Notes: generated from the letters alone by a model not told the origin. A stretch of 64,000 nt of DNA from Diplocloster hominis (GCF_032380655.1 NZ_JAWDIY010000010.1:62001-126000), one strand, 5' to 3'; shown: positions 7,815 to 16,949, numbered from the stretch's first letter. Numbers and translations are program-made.

Positions 7815-9368
7815 ATGAAGAAATTTAATATAAAAGAGAGCTTCCGAAAGGGAGTAAAAAATAAAAGATTACGGCATGGATCCTACAGCCTGGGCCTGGC
7901 GATGATCGTTCTGGCTATTATCGTAGTGGTTAATATGGCGGTGAACGCACTGCCCTCCAAGTTCCGGGAGTTCGATCTGACCGGCCAGAATCTGACCCTG
8001 ATCGGCAGCCAGACCACCGAGGTGCTGGATGCGCTGACAAAAGATGTTCAGATCTATCTGGTGGCTCAGAGCGGCCAGGAGGACGAGACCACGAAAAAGC
8101 TGCTGGAAAACTATGCCCAGGCCAGCGACCATATTAAATTCGAAGTGAGGGATCCCGTCAAGAATCCTGCTTTCTTAAACAGCTATCAGGATATGGATTT
8201 ATATAATAATAGTGTGATCGTGGAATGCGGTGACCGGAAAAAAGCATTGAGTCCGGATCAGATCTATGAATATCAGATGGATTATACGAACTACAGCAGT
8301 ACTGTAACCGGCTTCGACGGGGAAGGCCAGATTACCAGCGCGATTTCCTATGTCACCAGTGAAAATCTGGGAAAAGCCTATATTCTGACTGGCCATGATG
8401 AGGCAGCCATGACCGACAGCCTGAAGAGCCTGATACAAAAACAGAATCTTGAGACCGAGGATCTGAACCTTATAACGGCCGATCAGATACCGGAGGACGC
8501 GGATTTCCTGTTTATCTTTTCTCCCATGTCTGATATCTCTGCTGAGGAATCGGTCAAGATACAGAATTACCTGACCACCGGAGGCCATGCTTTTATCATT
8601 GCTGGTTATACAGGCGGAACACCTCAGCCGAATCTGGATGCGCTGCTGGCTGACTATGGCCTGGAGCGGGTAGAAGGAGTTGTGGTGGAAGGAGATCCGA
8701 ACCATTATACCGGTTCCGGTCAGGCTTATATCGTACCGGATAAGGAATCTCACGAGATCACCAGCGGGCTGGAGAAATATGTATTGATGCCCATGGCACA
8801 GGGACTGCAGGAAAGCCAGGACCATCGTGACACCGTTCAGGTCAGCGCCCTCTTAAAGACCAGCGACTCAGCCTACTCAAAACCGGATCCGGCCAATGTC
8901 ACTACCATGGAAAAAGAAGACGGGGATATCGACGGTCCATTTATGGTAGGCGCCGCAATCACGGAAACAGTTTCCGCTGATGAAGAGAATACCGGTATGG
9001 AAGATACCGGGACAGAAGGCGCTGATACAGCAGACACAGATACAGACAGTACGGATACAGGCAATGCAGAAGACCAGTCGGCTCCAAAGGAAACAAAGAT
9101 CGTATGCCTGACCTCTGAGCTGATGTTTGACCAGGGTATAGATTCCCAGGTGATCGGCGGTAATATGGAACTGGTAGGCAAAGCGGTCTCCTGGCTGACC
9201 GACGGGGAAGAAGTAACGGTTTCGATACCCAGCAAGAGCATAGATAACACATCACTTTCCATGACGGCAATGGGGACCCTGTTAGGCTTCCTGGGCTGTA
9301 TCGTAGTGATTCCCCTGGCGGTATTAGTAACCGGTCTGGTAATCTGGCTGGGGAGGAAGAAACGATGA
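7815..9368 (+). CDS. GldG-family ABC transporter auxiliary protein
   Basis: 517 residues. There is a short basic cytoplasmic N terminus, a transmembrane helix (~28-47, GLAMIVLAIIVVVNMAV), a large exported domain (~55-470) and a C-terminal transmembrane helix (LLGFLGCIVVIPLAVLVTGLVIWL) ending in RKKR. The exported region contains the ABC_transp_aux/GldG features (FDLTGQNLTLIGSQTTEVL near its start, AYILTGHDEAAM centrally). An acidic Thr/Asp-rich insert (~390-420) looks like a flexible loop. It begins after GGAGGGAGGA and its stop overlaps the next start (ATGA). Confidence 0.85.
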   Translation: MKKFNIKESFRKGVKNKRLRHGSYSLGLAMIVLAIIVVVNMAVNALPSKFREFDLTGQNLTLIGSQTTEVLDALTKDVQIYLVAQSGQEDETTKKLLENYAQASDHIKFEVRDPVKNPAFLNSYQDMDLYNNSVIVECGDRKKALSPDQIYEYQMDYTNYSSTVTGFDGEGQITSAISYVTSENLGKAYILTGHDEAAMTDSLKSLIQKQNLETEDLNLITADQIPEDADFLFIFSPMSDISAEESVKIQNYLTTGGHAFIIAGYTGGTPQPNLDALLADYGLERVEGVVVEGDPNHYTGSGQAYIVPDKESHEITSGLEKYVLMPMAQGLQESQDHRDTVQVSALLKTSDSAYSKPDPANVTTMEKEDGDIDGPFMVGAAITETVSADEENTGMEDTGTEGADTADTDTDSTDTGNAEDQSAPKETKIVCLTSELMFDQGIDSQVIGGNMELVGKAVSWLTDGEEVTVSIPSKSIDNTSLSMTAMGTLLGFLGCIVVIPLAVLVTGLVIWLGRKKR

Positions 9369-10417
9369 CAGGAAAGAAAAAACACAGAACCAGAAATCTG
9401 ATCCTTGCGGTAATCGTTTTGGCTGTGTTGATCGGTGTCTACCTGGCCGTGGTAAACTTTGCCAAAAAGGAAGAAGAAAAAGAACAGGCGGCGTCCCAGG
9501 CCGATACCGTACAGATTGTCAGCATGGATTCAGATAAAGTTGACCATATATCCTACCTCCATGACGGCCAGACGTTGTCCTTCCATAAGAAAACCGAGGA
9601 CGACACTGAAAACTGGTATTATGATGAAGATGAAAGCATGCCCATCAATAAGAATACCCTGGACAGTATGGTATCAGGCATGACCTCTCTGGAGGGAACA
9701 TCTACCGTAGCGGAAGACGACCAGAATTACGGGGAATACGGACTGGACCAGCCGTCCAACCAGATCACCCTTCAGGACACGGATGGAACTAAAATCACGG
9801 TTCTGATCGGAGACACCAACAGCATCACCGGTGAATATTATGCAGCGGTGCAGGGAGAGAATGGAGTCTACACGGTAGCATCCACAGCGGTAAGCGGATT
9901 CGAATCTGACCTGATGTCCCTTATAGAAGCCGATACCTATCCGGCCATATCGATGGACACCATCTCCAATCTGACTTTAACAGGCAGTGAGGGATCGGTT
10001 AGCATCCAGAAAGCCGGAGACACGGAAGCTTATAATTGGAAACTGGTCAGAGCAGACGGCTCCGAGGATGGAATCCGAACCGAATATGCAGAAGAACTCC
10101 TGCAAAATATCACCGAGGCCTCCTACAACGGTCTGAAAGAATACAACAGCAAAGACCTCTCAGCTTACGGTCTCTTAGAGCCTGCACTTACGCTGACCGT
10201 AGATTATACCAACGAGACCAATGAAGAAGGAAACGGAGGAGATACTGAGACGGTCACCACACCCCAGCAGTTCGTTCTCATGATCGGCAGCCAGGATGAA
10301 GCCGGAAACTACTATGTGAAACCAGCCGACAATTCCAATGTCTACCTGATCAGTACGGACCGGATCCTTCCTCTGCTGGAAGCAGAGCAAAAGGCAGAGG
10401 AAAATATATTGCAGTAA
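9365..10417 (+). CDS. DUF4340-type membrane-anchored protein
   Basis: 350 residues. One N-terminal transmembrane helix (ILAVIVLAVLIGVYLAVVNFA) is followed by an exported domain with the DUF4340 pattern: a segment like YGLDQPSNQITLQDTDG, then VLIGDTNSITGEYYAAVQG, and a second similar unit near the C terminus (YGLLEPALTLTV, VLMIGSQDEAGNYYVKP). It overlaps the GldG-like gene by 4 bases. DUF4340 proteins regularly accompany GldA/F/G-like transporters, but their molecular role is not established. Confidence 0.8.
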   Translation: MTGKKKHRTRNLILAVIVLAVLIGVYLAVVNFAKKEEEKEQAASQADTVQIVSMDSDKVDHISYLHDGQTLSFHKKTEDDTENWYYDEDESMPINKNTLDSMVSGMTSLEGTSTVAEDDQNYGEYGLDQPSNQITLQDTDGTKITVLIGDTNSITGEYYAAVQGENGVYTVASTAVSGFESDLMSLIEADTYPAISMDTISNLTLTGSEGSVSIQKAGDTEAYNWKLVRADGSEDGIRTEYAEELLQNITEASYNGLKEYNSKDLSAYGLLEPALTLTVDYTNETNEEGNGGDTETVTTPQQFVLMIGSQDEAGNYYVKPADNSNVYLISTDRILPLLEAEQKAEENILQ

Positions 10418-10431
10418 AGAGATAGTCTTAC

Positions 10432-10526
10432 GGGGCTGTCGGGAAATAAAATTTGCATACCAGATATGGATATGATCTGCAATCATGTCCCATATCTGGT
10501 ATACTTATATATTTCCCGACAGCCCC
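10432..10526. repeat. Nested inverted repeat / bidirectional terminator, MITE-like
   Basis: Outer arms of 17 bp (GGGGCTGTCGGGAAATA at 10432-10448 and its complement at 10510-10526) enclose inner arms of 13 bp (ATACCAGATATGG at 10457-10469 and its complement at 10490-10502). It lies between convergent genes and could terminate both. The outer arm resembles insertion-sequence ends, and a degenerate half copy occurs near 42959-42992, so a miniature transposable element is also possible. Confidence 0.65.
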
Positions 10527-11417
10527 TTATCTCTCTGTCAAAGCCTTTATCGATACCGCATACTCGGAGGGCGTCATCCCCGTTATTTTCTTAAATTGTC
10601 TGGAAAAATAGTGGATGGAGGAATAACCCAGCTCATCCGCAACCTGTGAGAAATTATGGTTCCGGTCACGGATCAGCTGCTTTGCGGCGCTGATCTTAAG
10701 TTTGGAAAAATAGTCGATAATTCCGCAGTCGGCCCGTTCCTGGAACAGTTTCTGAAGAACCGAACGGCTGACCAGATTGTCCCGGCAGATCTGATCTATG
10801 GTGAGATGATCTTTTAAATGGGCATTCATATACTCCAGCAGGCGATAGAACAGTTCGTCCTCTTTGGTTTTGGTAACAAATTTTGGGTGGGACGGGTTAT
10901 CCCAGGTGGTTTGGCAGCGCCGCACCAGCCGGATCAGCAGCTGCTGCAAATACATCTGAATCAAGTGTTCAGCGCCAAAGGGTACGTCGGCTTTTCGGAC
11001 CAGCTTTTCACTGTAGGGATCGTCTAACCGGCTTTGATAGACAGATCTGGCCTCCGCAATAATGCGGGCCAGAAGTTCCCGTTCCAAATTATCCGTCTGA
11101 AGAATTCTATTTTCAAAAAATACCATAGCGGGTGACTTACAGATAAAAGAGATTACGACCAGATTCGGAGCAATCACTCCGTTGGCCTTTACATTGTGGA
11201 ATTCCCGGGGTTTATGAAAGATCAGATCGCCGGCTTTCAGGGTATGAGTACGTGTATCCGCCTGCACGTTGACGACACCCTTGTCTACACAGAGCAATTC
11301 CCAGAAATCATGGGATTCTCCCGGATAAGAAAAATCACTCATATATTCAAAATAATGAATGGTAACGATGTGATCAATGACAAATTCTTTTTTTAATCTT
11401 ATACTTTCGTATGCCAT
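10527..11417 (-). CDS. AraC-family transcriptional regulator
   Basis: 296 residues. An N-terminal cupin-like sensor domain (~10-130, with HDFWELLCVDKG and LKAGDLIFHKPREFHNV) is joined to a C-terminal pair of AraC HTH motifs (LTIDQICRDNLVSRSVLQKLFQ and FSQVADELGYSSIHYFSRQFKK, then GMTPSEY). The ATG at 11417 follows AGGAGG; an upstream in-frame start is less well placed. It is divergent from the nucleotidyltransferase/kinase genes and probably regulates them in response to a sugar. Two ATTGTGCAAA sites lie in the shared intergenic region. Confidence 0.85.
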   Translation of the reverse strand: MAYESIRLKKEFVIDHIVTIHYFEYMSDFSYPGESHDFWELLCVDKGVVNVQADTRTHTLKAGDLIFHKPREFHNVKANGVIAPNLVVISFICKSPAMVFFENRILQTDNLERELLARIIAEARSVYQSRLDDPYSEKLVRKADVPFGAEHLIQMYLQQLLIRLVRRCQTTWDNPSHPKFVTKTKEDELFYRLLEYMNAHLKDHLTIDQICRDNLVSRSVLQKLFQERADCGIIDYFSKLKISAAKQLIRDRNHNFSQVADELGYSSIHYFSRQFKKITGMTPSEYAVSIKALTER

Positions 11418-11455
11418 AATACCTCCTGACCTGCCCAAACTGGTGATATCTGCAA

Positions 11456-11540
11456 ATTGTGCAAAGTTAAATGGAAGGAATTACCTTAATATTACGATAT
11501 AAGGACGTTTCTTTCAAGGGGAAAATGAAGATTGTGCAAA
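11456..11540. promoter_or_regulatory. Direct-repeat sites between AraC regulator and sugar genes
   Basis: ATTGTGCAAA occurs at 11456-11465 and again at 11531-11540, 75 bp apart, within the divergent intergenic region. The core TTGTGCA is also the right half of the 36-bp elements upstream of the importer and GH95-like genes. AraC-type binding is plausible. Confidence 0.45.
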
Positions 11541-11615
11541 TATTTATTAAAATCAGCTAAAGCATGACTTTTGATTCTGTATTACAATATACGTAAAAGA
11601 TTGGAGGGTATCATT

Positions 11616-12539
11616 ATGGATAAACCAGTATTAGTAGTGATGGCGGCAGGTATGGGGAGCCGCTTCGGCGGGCTCAAACAGATGGAGCCAATGGACGACC
11701 AGGGACATATCATTATGGACTTTTCCCTGTACGACGCGCGAAAAGCCGGATTTGAGAAAGTAATATTTATCATAAAAAAAGAGATCGAAGAGGCATTCCG
11801 GGAAGTGATCGGCAACCGCCTGGAGCAACACATGGAAGTAGCTTACGCGTTCCAGGAGGTCACCGACATTCCGGATGGATTCCAGGTGCCTGAGGGCAGA
11901 ACGAAACCATGGGGAACTGCACATGCGGTATTAAGCTGCCGGGACCTGATCGATGGTCCGTTCGCTGTTATCAACGCGGACGATTACTATGGGGCCCATG
12001 CTTTTTCACAGATCTACGATTATCTGTCCACCCATGAGGACAATGACAAATACCGCTACGCCATGGTGGGATATGTGCTGGAAAACACACTGACGGAAAA
12101 TGGGCATGTGGCCCGCGGGATCTGTAAGACCGACGCCCAGGGATACCTGACCGATATCCAGGAGCGGACCCGGATCGAGAGAAGGGGGGAGCAGGCCGCC
12201 TACACCGAAGATGACGGCGCTGCCTGGATCGTGATACCCGAGCACAGTACTGTATCCATGAACCTCTGGGGATTCGGAAAAAGCTTTCTCACAGAGGTAA
12301 AGAATGGCCTGGCGGAATTTTTAGAAAAGGGTCTGCGGGAAAATCCTTTAAAATGCGAATATTTCCTGCCCTTCGTAGTGGACCGGCTGATCCGTGAAGG
12401 CAAAGCCACAGTACAGGTCCTTCAGTCCCCGGACCGCTGGTACGGTGTTACCTACCGGGAAGATAAGGAAACCGTAGTCAAAGCCATAAAAGAAATGAAA
12501 GAAGCGGGCTTATATCCGCAGAAACTTTGGGAGGAATAG
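11616..12539 (+). CDS. Sugar-1-phosphate nucleotidyltransferase family protein
   Basis: 307 residues with an NTP_transferase (GT-A-like) fold. It has the N-terminal nucleotide-binding loop (VVMAAGMGSRFGGLKQMEP) and the metal-binding region (FAVINADDYYGAHAF). TTGGAGGG precedes the ATG at 11616. It is four bases upstream of the NahK-like kinase. The likely reaction is transfer of a nucleotidyl group to a sugar 1-phosphate, probably the kinase's product. The exact sugar and nucleotide are not visible. In bifidobacteria the equivalent step uses a GalT-like enzyme, so this protein may be an analogue rather than a homologue. Confidence 0.75.
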   Translation: MDKPVLVVMAAGMGSRFGGLKQMEPMDDQGHIIMDFSLYDARKAGFEKVIFIIKKEIEEAFREVIGNRLEQHMEVAYAFQEVTDIPDGFQVPEGRTKPWGTAHAVLSCRDLIDGPFAVINADDYYGAHAFSQIYDYLSTHEDNDKYRYAMVGYVLENTLTENGHVARGICKTDAQGYLTDIQERTRIERRGEQAAYTEDDGAAWIVIPEHSTVSMNLWGFGKSFLTEVKNGLAEFLEKGLRENPLKCEYFLPFVVDRLIREGKATVQVLQSPDRWYGVTYREDKETVVKAIKEMKEAGLYPQKLWEE

Positions 12540-12542
12540 AGA

Positions 12543-13658
12543 ATGGACAGAACAACCGCCTGCTCCAGAAAACAGGAAGCGATTCAACAGTTTCAGCTTG
12601 AAGGAACCGTGATCCGTTCCGATCAGTACGGAAGCGGACATATCAATGACACATTTCTGCTGGTATGCCGGACCGCGGACGAAAAAGAAAAGCGCTACAT
12701 TCTTCAGCGGATGAACCATGAGATCTTCACCCGTCCTGAAGAACTGATGGAAAATATCGTGGGAGTGACCACCTATCTGCGCAAGATCATCATAGAAAAC
12801 GGCGGGGACCCGGATCGGGAAACCCTGAACCTGGTGCCCGTCAAAGACGGAAAAATGTATTATAAAGATTCCATCGGCTGTTACTGGAGAGTCTATCAGT
12901 TCATCGAGAACAGCGTCAGCTACGATCTGGTAGAAAAACCCGATGATTTCTATCAGAGCGCCCTTGCCTTTGGAAATTTCCAGCGCCTGCTGGCAAAATA
13001 TCCGGCACAGACCCTGCACGAAACCATCGAGGGCTTCCACGACACGGCCGCCAGATTCGGGATATTCAAAAAAGCCGTGGCGGATGATGTGTTCAACCGC
13101 GCAGAAAGCGTCCGCAGGGAAATCGAGTTCGTTATGGAGCGTGAGGCCGACACCCGTATTCTGGGAGACCTCTTGCAAAGCGGCGCCCTTCCTCTGCGGG
13201 TTACCCATAACGACACAAAACTGAACAATATCATGATCGATAAGGAAACCGGAAAAGGGATCTGTGTCATCGATCTGGACACGGTTATGCCCGGGCTGGC
13301 CGTCAACGACTTCGGAGACTCCATCCGTTTCGGGGCCAGCACGGGAGCAGAGGATGAGACTGACCTCTCCAGGATCTCCTGCGATCTGAACCTGTTTGAA
13401 TTATACACCAAAGGCTTCATCGAAGGCTGCCAGGGCAGCCTGACGCCAAAGGAACTGGAAATGCTGCCGATGGGAGCCAAAATGATGACCTACGAATGCG
13501 GTATGCGTTTCCTCACCGACTATCTCCAGGGAGACGTATACTTCAAGATTCACCGTGAGCAGCACAATCTGGACCGTGCCAGAACCCAGTTCAAACTGGT
13601 GGCCGACATGGAAGCCAAAATGGACCAGATGGCCGGAATCGTGCGCAAGTACAGCTGA
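12543..13658 (+). CDS. NahK-like sugar 1-kinase (aminoglycoside phosphotransferase fold)
   Basis: 371 residues of the APH/choline-kinase fold. The catalytic loop is VTHNDTKLNNIM (Asp near residue 223) and the metal-binding motif is VIDLDTVMPG. The N-terminal lobe contains the SGHINDTFLL and YILQRMNHEIF strands seen in N-acetylhexosamine 1-kinases. NahK phosphorylates GlcNAc/GalNAc at C1 in lacto- and galacto-N-biose use. It is closely spaced with the nucleotidyltransferase and followed, after a 350-bp gap, by galE, which supports this assignment. Substrate range is inferred. Confidence 0.75.
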   Translation: MDRTTACSRKQEAIQQFQLEGTVIRSDQYGSGHINDTFLLVCRTADEKEKRYILQRMNHEIFTRPEELMENIVGVTTYLRKIIIENGGDPDRETLNLVPVKDGKMYYKDSIGCYWRVYQFIENSVSYDLVEKPDDFYQSALAFGNFQRLLAKYPAQTLHETIEGFHDTAARFGIFKKAVADDVFNRAESVRREIEFVMEREADTRILGDLLQSGALPLRVTHNDTKLNNIMIDKETGKGICVIDLDTVMPGLAVNDFGDSIRFGASTGAEDETDLSRISCDLNLFELYTKGFIEGCQGSLTPKELEMLPMGAKMMTYECGMRFLTDYLQGDVYFKIHREQHNLDRARTQFKLVADMEAKMDQMAGIVRKYS

Positions 13659-13733
13659 CCCAATTATTGCCTCCGGGTCCGGTCCAGGCTTTGAAAACCA
13701 GAAATCAGCCTTCTGGTTCCAGTCTAATCCTGA

Positions 13734-13857
13734 CCCGGTTTATAAGGAACAAAAATATTACCATTTTGTACAGAAAATCATTTATAACTGCCTAACCCGG
13801 ATTCACCGGAACAAAAATTTTGCCATTTTGCGCAGAAAATCATTTATAAGTGCCTAA
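13734..13857. repeat. Two tandem imperfect 62-bp repeats
   Basis: Units at 13734-13795 and 13796-13857 both start CCCGG and share the core CAGAAAATCATTTATAA followed by TGCCTAA. They lie in the gap between the kinase and galE. No gene is visible there. Confidence 0.7.
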
Positions 13858-13888
13858 CAACATAATTTATCAGATCAGAGTATAAAAT

Positions 13889-13978
13889 CGCGAGGTTATT
13901 TATTGTTTCATCGGAAAATGCTCCTATGAAATAAAAAACGCTCGCGGGACCCCACTGCGGCGGAAAAAACCACCGCAG
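13889..13978 (+). other. Structured leader upstream of galE
   Basis: A long stem-loop is bounded by CGCGAG (13889-13894) and CTCGCG (13941-13946), with an inner TTTCAT/ATGAAA pairing. It is followed by a second hairpin, CTGCGGCGG/CCACCGCAG (13955-13978), ending ~15 bases before the galE ribosome binding site. TATAAA at 13881 may be a -10. It could be a cis-regulatory RNA; no known riboswitch class was recognised. Confidence 0.4.
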
Positions 13979-14007
13979 ATATATGTAGAGAAAAGGAGCA
14001 GATTGCT

Positions 14008-15018
14008 ATGTCAATACTTGTAACCGGAGGTGCTGGCTATATCGGAAGCCATACCTGTGTGGAACTGTTAAACGAGGGCTATGAAGTCGTCGTGGTAGAT
14101 AACCTGTGTAATTCCAGTGTCGTATCCCTGGAGCGTGTGCAAAAGATCACTAACAAAACCGTGAAATTCTACGAAGTCGATCTCTTAGACCGGGACGGTC
14201 TGGAGACCGTCTTTGAGCAGGAATCCATCGATTCCGTCATCCATTTCGCAGGTCTTAAAGCGGTAGGCGAGTCGGTGGCCAAACCACTGGAATACTACTG
14301 GAACAACATCACCGGCACCCTGATTCTCTGTGATGTCATGCGGAAATACGGAGTAAAAGACATTGTATTCAGTTCTTCCGCCACCGTCTACGGAGATCCC
14401 GCTACCGTTCCCATCACCGAAGACTTCCCGCTGCACGTAACAAACCCTTACGGCCGCACCAAACTGATGCTGGAAGAAATCCTGCAGGATCTGCATACAG
14501 CCGATCCCGAGTGGAATATTGTCCTTCTGCGTTACTTTAATCCCATCGGCGCCCACAAAAGCGGTCTGATTGGAGAAGATCCCAAAGGAATCCCCAACAA
14601 CCTGGTACCCTACATCACCCAGGTAGCCTCCGGCAAACTAAAATCCCTGGGAGTCTTCGGCAACGACTACAACACCCCCGACGGTTCCGGAGTCCGTGAC
14701 TACATCCACGTAACCGACCTGGCCCAGGGTCATGTCAAAGCCGTCGAGCACCTCAGAAAAAAAGAAGGCGTCAGCATCTACAACCTGGGCACCGGCAACG
14801 GCTACAGCGTGCTGGAAATGGTCCACGCTTTCGAAAAAGTAACCCAAAGCCCGATCCCCTACGAAATAAAACCCCGGCGTCCCGGTGACATCGCCACCTG
14901 CTACGCGGACGCCTCCAAAGCCTACAGGGAACTGGGCTGGAAAGCCCTGCGCCAACTGGACGAGATGTGCGAAGACGCCTGGCGCTGGCAGGCTGGGAAC
15001 CCGAATGGGTATGAATAA
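14008..15018 (+). CDS. galE: UDP-glucose 4-epimerase
   Basis: 336 residues, normal for GalE. The Rossmann motif is GGAGYIGSHT at the N terminus. The SDR catalytic residues are in SSSATVYG and NPYGRTK (Tyr near 148, Lys four residues later), and typical substrate-binding stretches include RYFNPIGAH and VRDYIHVTDLA. AAAGGAG lies 9 bases upstream. It interconverts UDP-galactose and UDP-glucose, and in many Firmicutes also the N-acetyl forms. With the NahK-like kinase it would complete the salvage of mucin-type disaccharide sugars. Confidence 0.93.
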   Translation: MSILVTGGAGYIGSHTCVELLNEGYEVVVVDNLCNSSVVSLERVQKITNKTVKFYEVDLLDRDGLETVFEQESIDSVIHFAGLKAVGESVAKPLEYYWNNITGTLILCDVMRKYGVKDIVFSSSATVYGDPATVPITEDFPLHVTNPYGRTKLMLEEILQDLHTADPEWNIVLLRYFNPIGAHKSGLIGEDPKGIPNNLVPYITQVASGKLKSLGVFGNDYNTPDGSGVRDYIHVTDLAQGHVKAVEHLRKKEGVSIYNLGTGNGYSVLEMVHAFEKVTQSPIPYEIKPRRPGDIATCYADASKAYRELGWKALRQLDEMCEDAWRWQAGNPNGYE

Positions 15019-15153
15019 GGTTTTCTAAAAGTCCGGAGCGGACTCTTGCCCACTCCCGCCCCCGCTTTAAGGATAATCCAGTTTCTTGTACAGCAGTGAG
15101 GAATGATAAATAAGAGAGATAGTGGACATGAACATTAAGCCTGCACCAAAGCA

Positions 15154-15410
15154 GGCGTGAAAACGGACGGGGGGACGGGGCGGGGGACAACGCTTCGGCA
15201 GTGAAAAACATTGAGGGATGGACTTAGAGCTATGGGCGGGGGCGGGAAAGAACCCCCGTTTTTCGGAGCATGTCTGAGCGCAGCGAGTTTGCGTAGAAAA
15301 ATGTAATAAGGGGTTCTTTCCCGCCCCCGCTCATAGCTCTTAGTCCGTCCCGAAGTTTTTCACTGCCGAAGCGTTGTCCCCCGCCCCGTCCCCCCGTCCG
15401 TTTTCACGCC
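15154..15410. repeat. Large near-perfect inverted repeat (arms ~102 bp, loop 53 bp)
   Basis: Left arm 15154-15256 and right arm 15310-15410 are complementary with only a handful of mismatches, starting GGCGTGAAAACGGACGG and ending GAAAGAACCCC. The loop holds GAGCGCAGCGAG. It lies between convergent galE and the response-regulator gene, so it could serve as a bidirectional terminator, but it is far longer and more GC-rich than needed. A mobile MITE-like element or a structured RNA is possible. The rest of the 15019-15419 gap shows nothing further. Confidence 0.75.
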
Positions 15411-15419
15411 GGACCGATA

Positions 15420-16949
15420 TCAGCCTTTACTCCTCCCCCACTCACTGGGCGCAGTTCCAACCTCATTTTTGAAGACCCGGCTGAAATATCTGGCATCCTC
15501 GTAACCGATGGTGGAGGCGATGGTCTTGATATCGATGTCCGCCTGGGTGCTTAGGAGTTCTTTGGCTTTTGTGATACGCAGGCTGGTCTGGTATTGGAGG
15601 GGGGATATGCCGCACTCTTTTTTGAACAGGCGGTTAATGTAGGACGGGGTGTAGCCGTAGCGGTCGGACAGGTCGTCCAGGGATATTTTCTGGTTGTAAT
15701 TTACTTCAATATAGTGCTTAAGCTGGTGATAGAGATGCTCACTTCCGGCGGCGGAGGATTGGGTCTGCAGCATATTTTCGATGGAAATGCGGATTTGCTG
15801 GTTCAACAGTCCGCCGTTTTCGCAAGTGTTCAAGTGGGATAACGTGTCCGACATAGCGGCCAGGGCGGCCTTGTCATCGACCTTGAACAGTACGGGCAGG
15901 GCATGGTATACTTCACGGATAAAGTCGTCGGTGATACTTTGGACGAATCCGGCTTCCGCATAGGCGTCCAGGGTGGATGTTACATACTGCAGATAGGAAG
16001 TGTCATTCTGCAGCTGGTATAGGAAATTGATCTGATCTCTTTTTTGCTGCTGGTCGGGGACCGGACACTTGGCCCCTTCCGGATACAGCGAATAGTTCTG
16101 TGAGTACATGGATACATATTGAGGCAGCGCGGTGCGCATATCCCGCGCTGTTTCCCATATCTGGGGATAACCTATGGTGACGGTATGAAACAGGATGTGA
16201 TAAGGCATGGTGATACCGGATTCCAGAACAAAGTTGTTCAGCTGCATGGCCATCAGCGCCGGGCGGACTTCCTGATCCGTAATGTGGAGGATGATAAACT
16301 TCTGATAGGGATTGGCCTCATCGATGATCCAGGTATGATCGATTTCTGCATGGACGGAAAAAAATGTGTTGAAGTCAATTCGTTCCCACAGGTCACGTAC
16401 GTTGGCGGGGTGAATGAGCGCGGCATAGCGGGAAGGAAGATTGCCCAGGAGCACCAGAATCATCAGGAAATTTTTATCCGGAAAACTGCTGGGGCTGAGG
16501 ATTTCAGGCGAGTCCCCGTGGAGGGTCCGGGATAGGATGTTCCGTTCAAACTGCCGTCTTTCTGACAGAATGGTCTCCGTCATCTTGGTCAGGACAACGT
16601 TTAGATCACTCTGGGAAATTGGTTTTAGCAGATAATCATCCACACCGAACTTTATGGCGGTTCTGGCATATTCAAAATTACTGTATCCGCTTAGGATCAG
16701 TATGTGTACCTGGGGATAGAGCCTGCGCACTTCCCGGATCAGTTCCAGGCCGTTCATGCCCGGCATCTCTATATCGGTGATCAGAAGATCGGGAACTTGA
16801 CTGTTTAGGATGGCCAGGGTCTCTCGTCCATTCTGTGCTTTTCCGATAACCTGGATCCGTGTATCGGTATTTTTTACTTTTTTAGCTATGTTATTTAGAA
16901 TAATCGGTTCGTCTTCCGCAATTATCACGGTAATTTCAGTTTTCTTCAT
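15420..16949 (-). CDS. YesN-type response regulator with AraC output domain
   Basis: 509 residues. An N-terminal receiver domain (~1-125) has acidic residues E12/D13 (IIAEDEP), phosphoacceptor Asp59 (LLITDIEMPG) and the conserved Lys in DYLLKPIS. A middle region (~130-400) has no clear family. The C-terminal AraC-type HTH pair includes ISLDDLSDRYGYTPSYINRLFKK and IASTIGYEDARYFSRVFKNEVG. GGAGGT lies 11 bases upstream. It forms an operon with the histidine kinase 42 bp upstream. YesN regulators usually control adjacent sugar-uptake and glycosidase genes. Its site may be the 36-bp repeat element found elsewhere in the window. Confidence 0.88.
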   Translation of the reverse strand: MKKTEITVIIAEDEPIILNNIAKKVKNTDTRIQVIGKAQNGRETLAILNSQVPDLLITDIEMPGMNGLELIREVRRLYPQVHILILSGYSNFEYARTAIKFGVDDYLLKPISQSDLNVVLTKMTETILSERRQFERNILSRTLHGDSPEILSPSSFPDKNFLMILVLLGNLPSRYAALIHPANVRDLWERIDFNTFFSVHAEIDHTWIIDEANPYQKFIILHITDQEVRPALMAMQLNNFVLESGITMPYHILFHTVTIGYPQIWETARDMRTALPQYVSMYSQNYSLYPEGAKCPVPDQQQKRDQINFLYQLQNDTSYLQYVTSTLDAYAEAGFVQSITDDFIREVYHALPVLFKVDDKAALAAMSDTLSHLNTCENGGLLNQQIRISIENMLQTQSSAAGSEHLYHQLKHYIEVNYNQKISLDDLSDRYGYTPSYINRLFKKECGISPLQYQTSLRITKAKELLSTQADIDIKTIASTIGYEDARYFSRVFKNEVGTAPSEWGRSKG

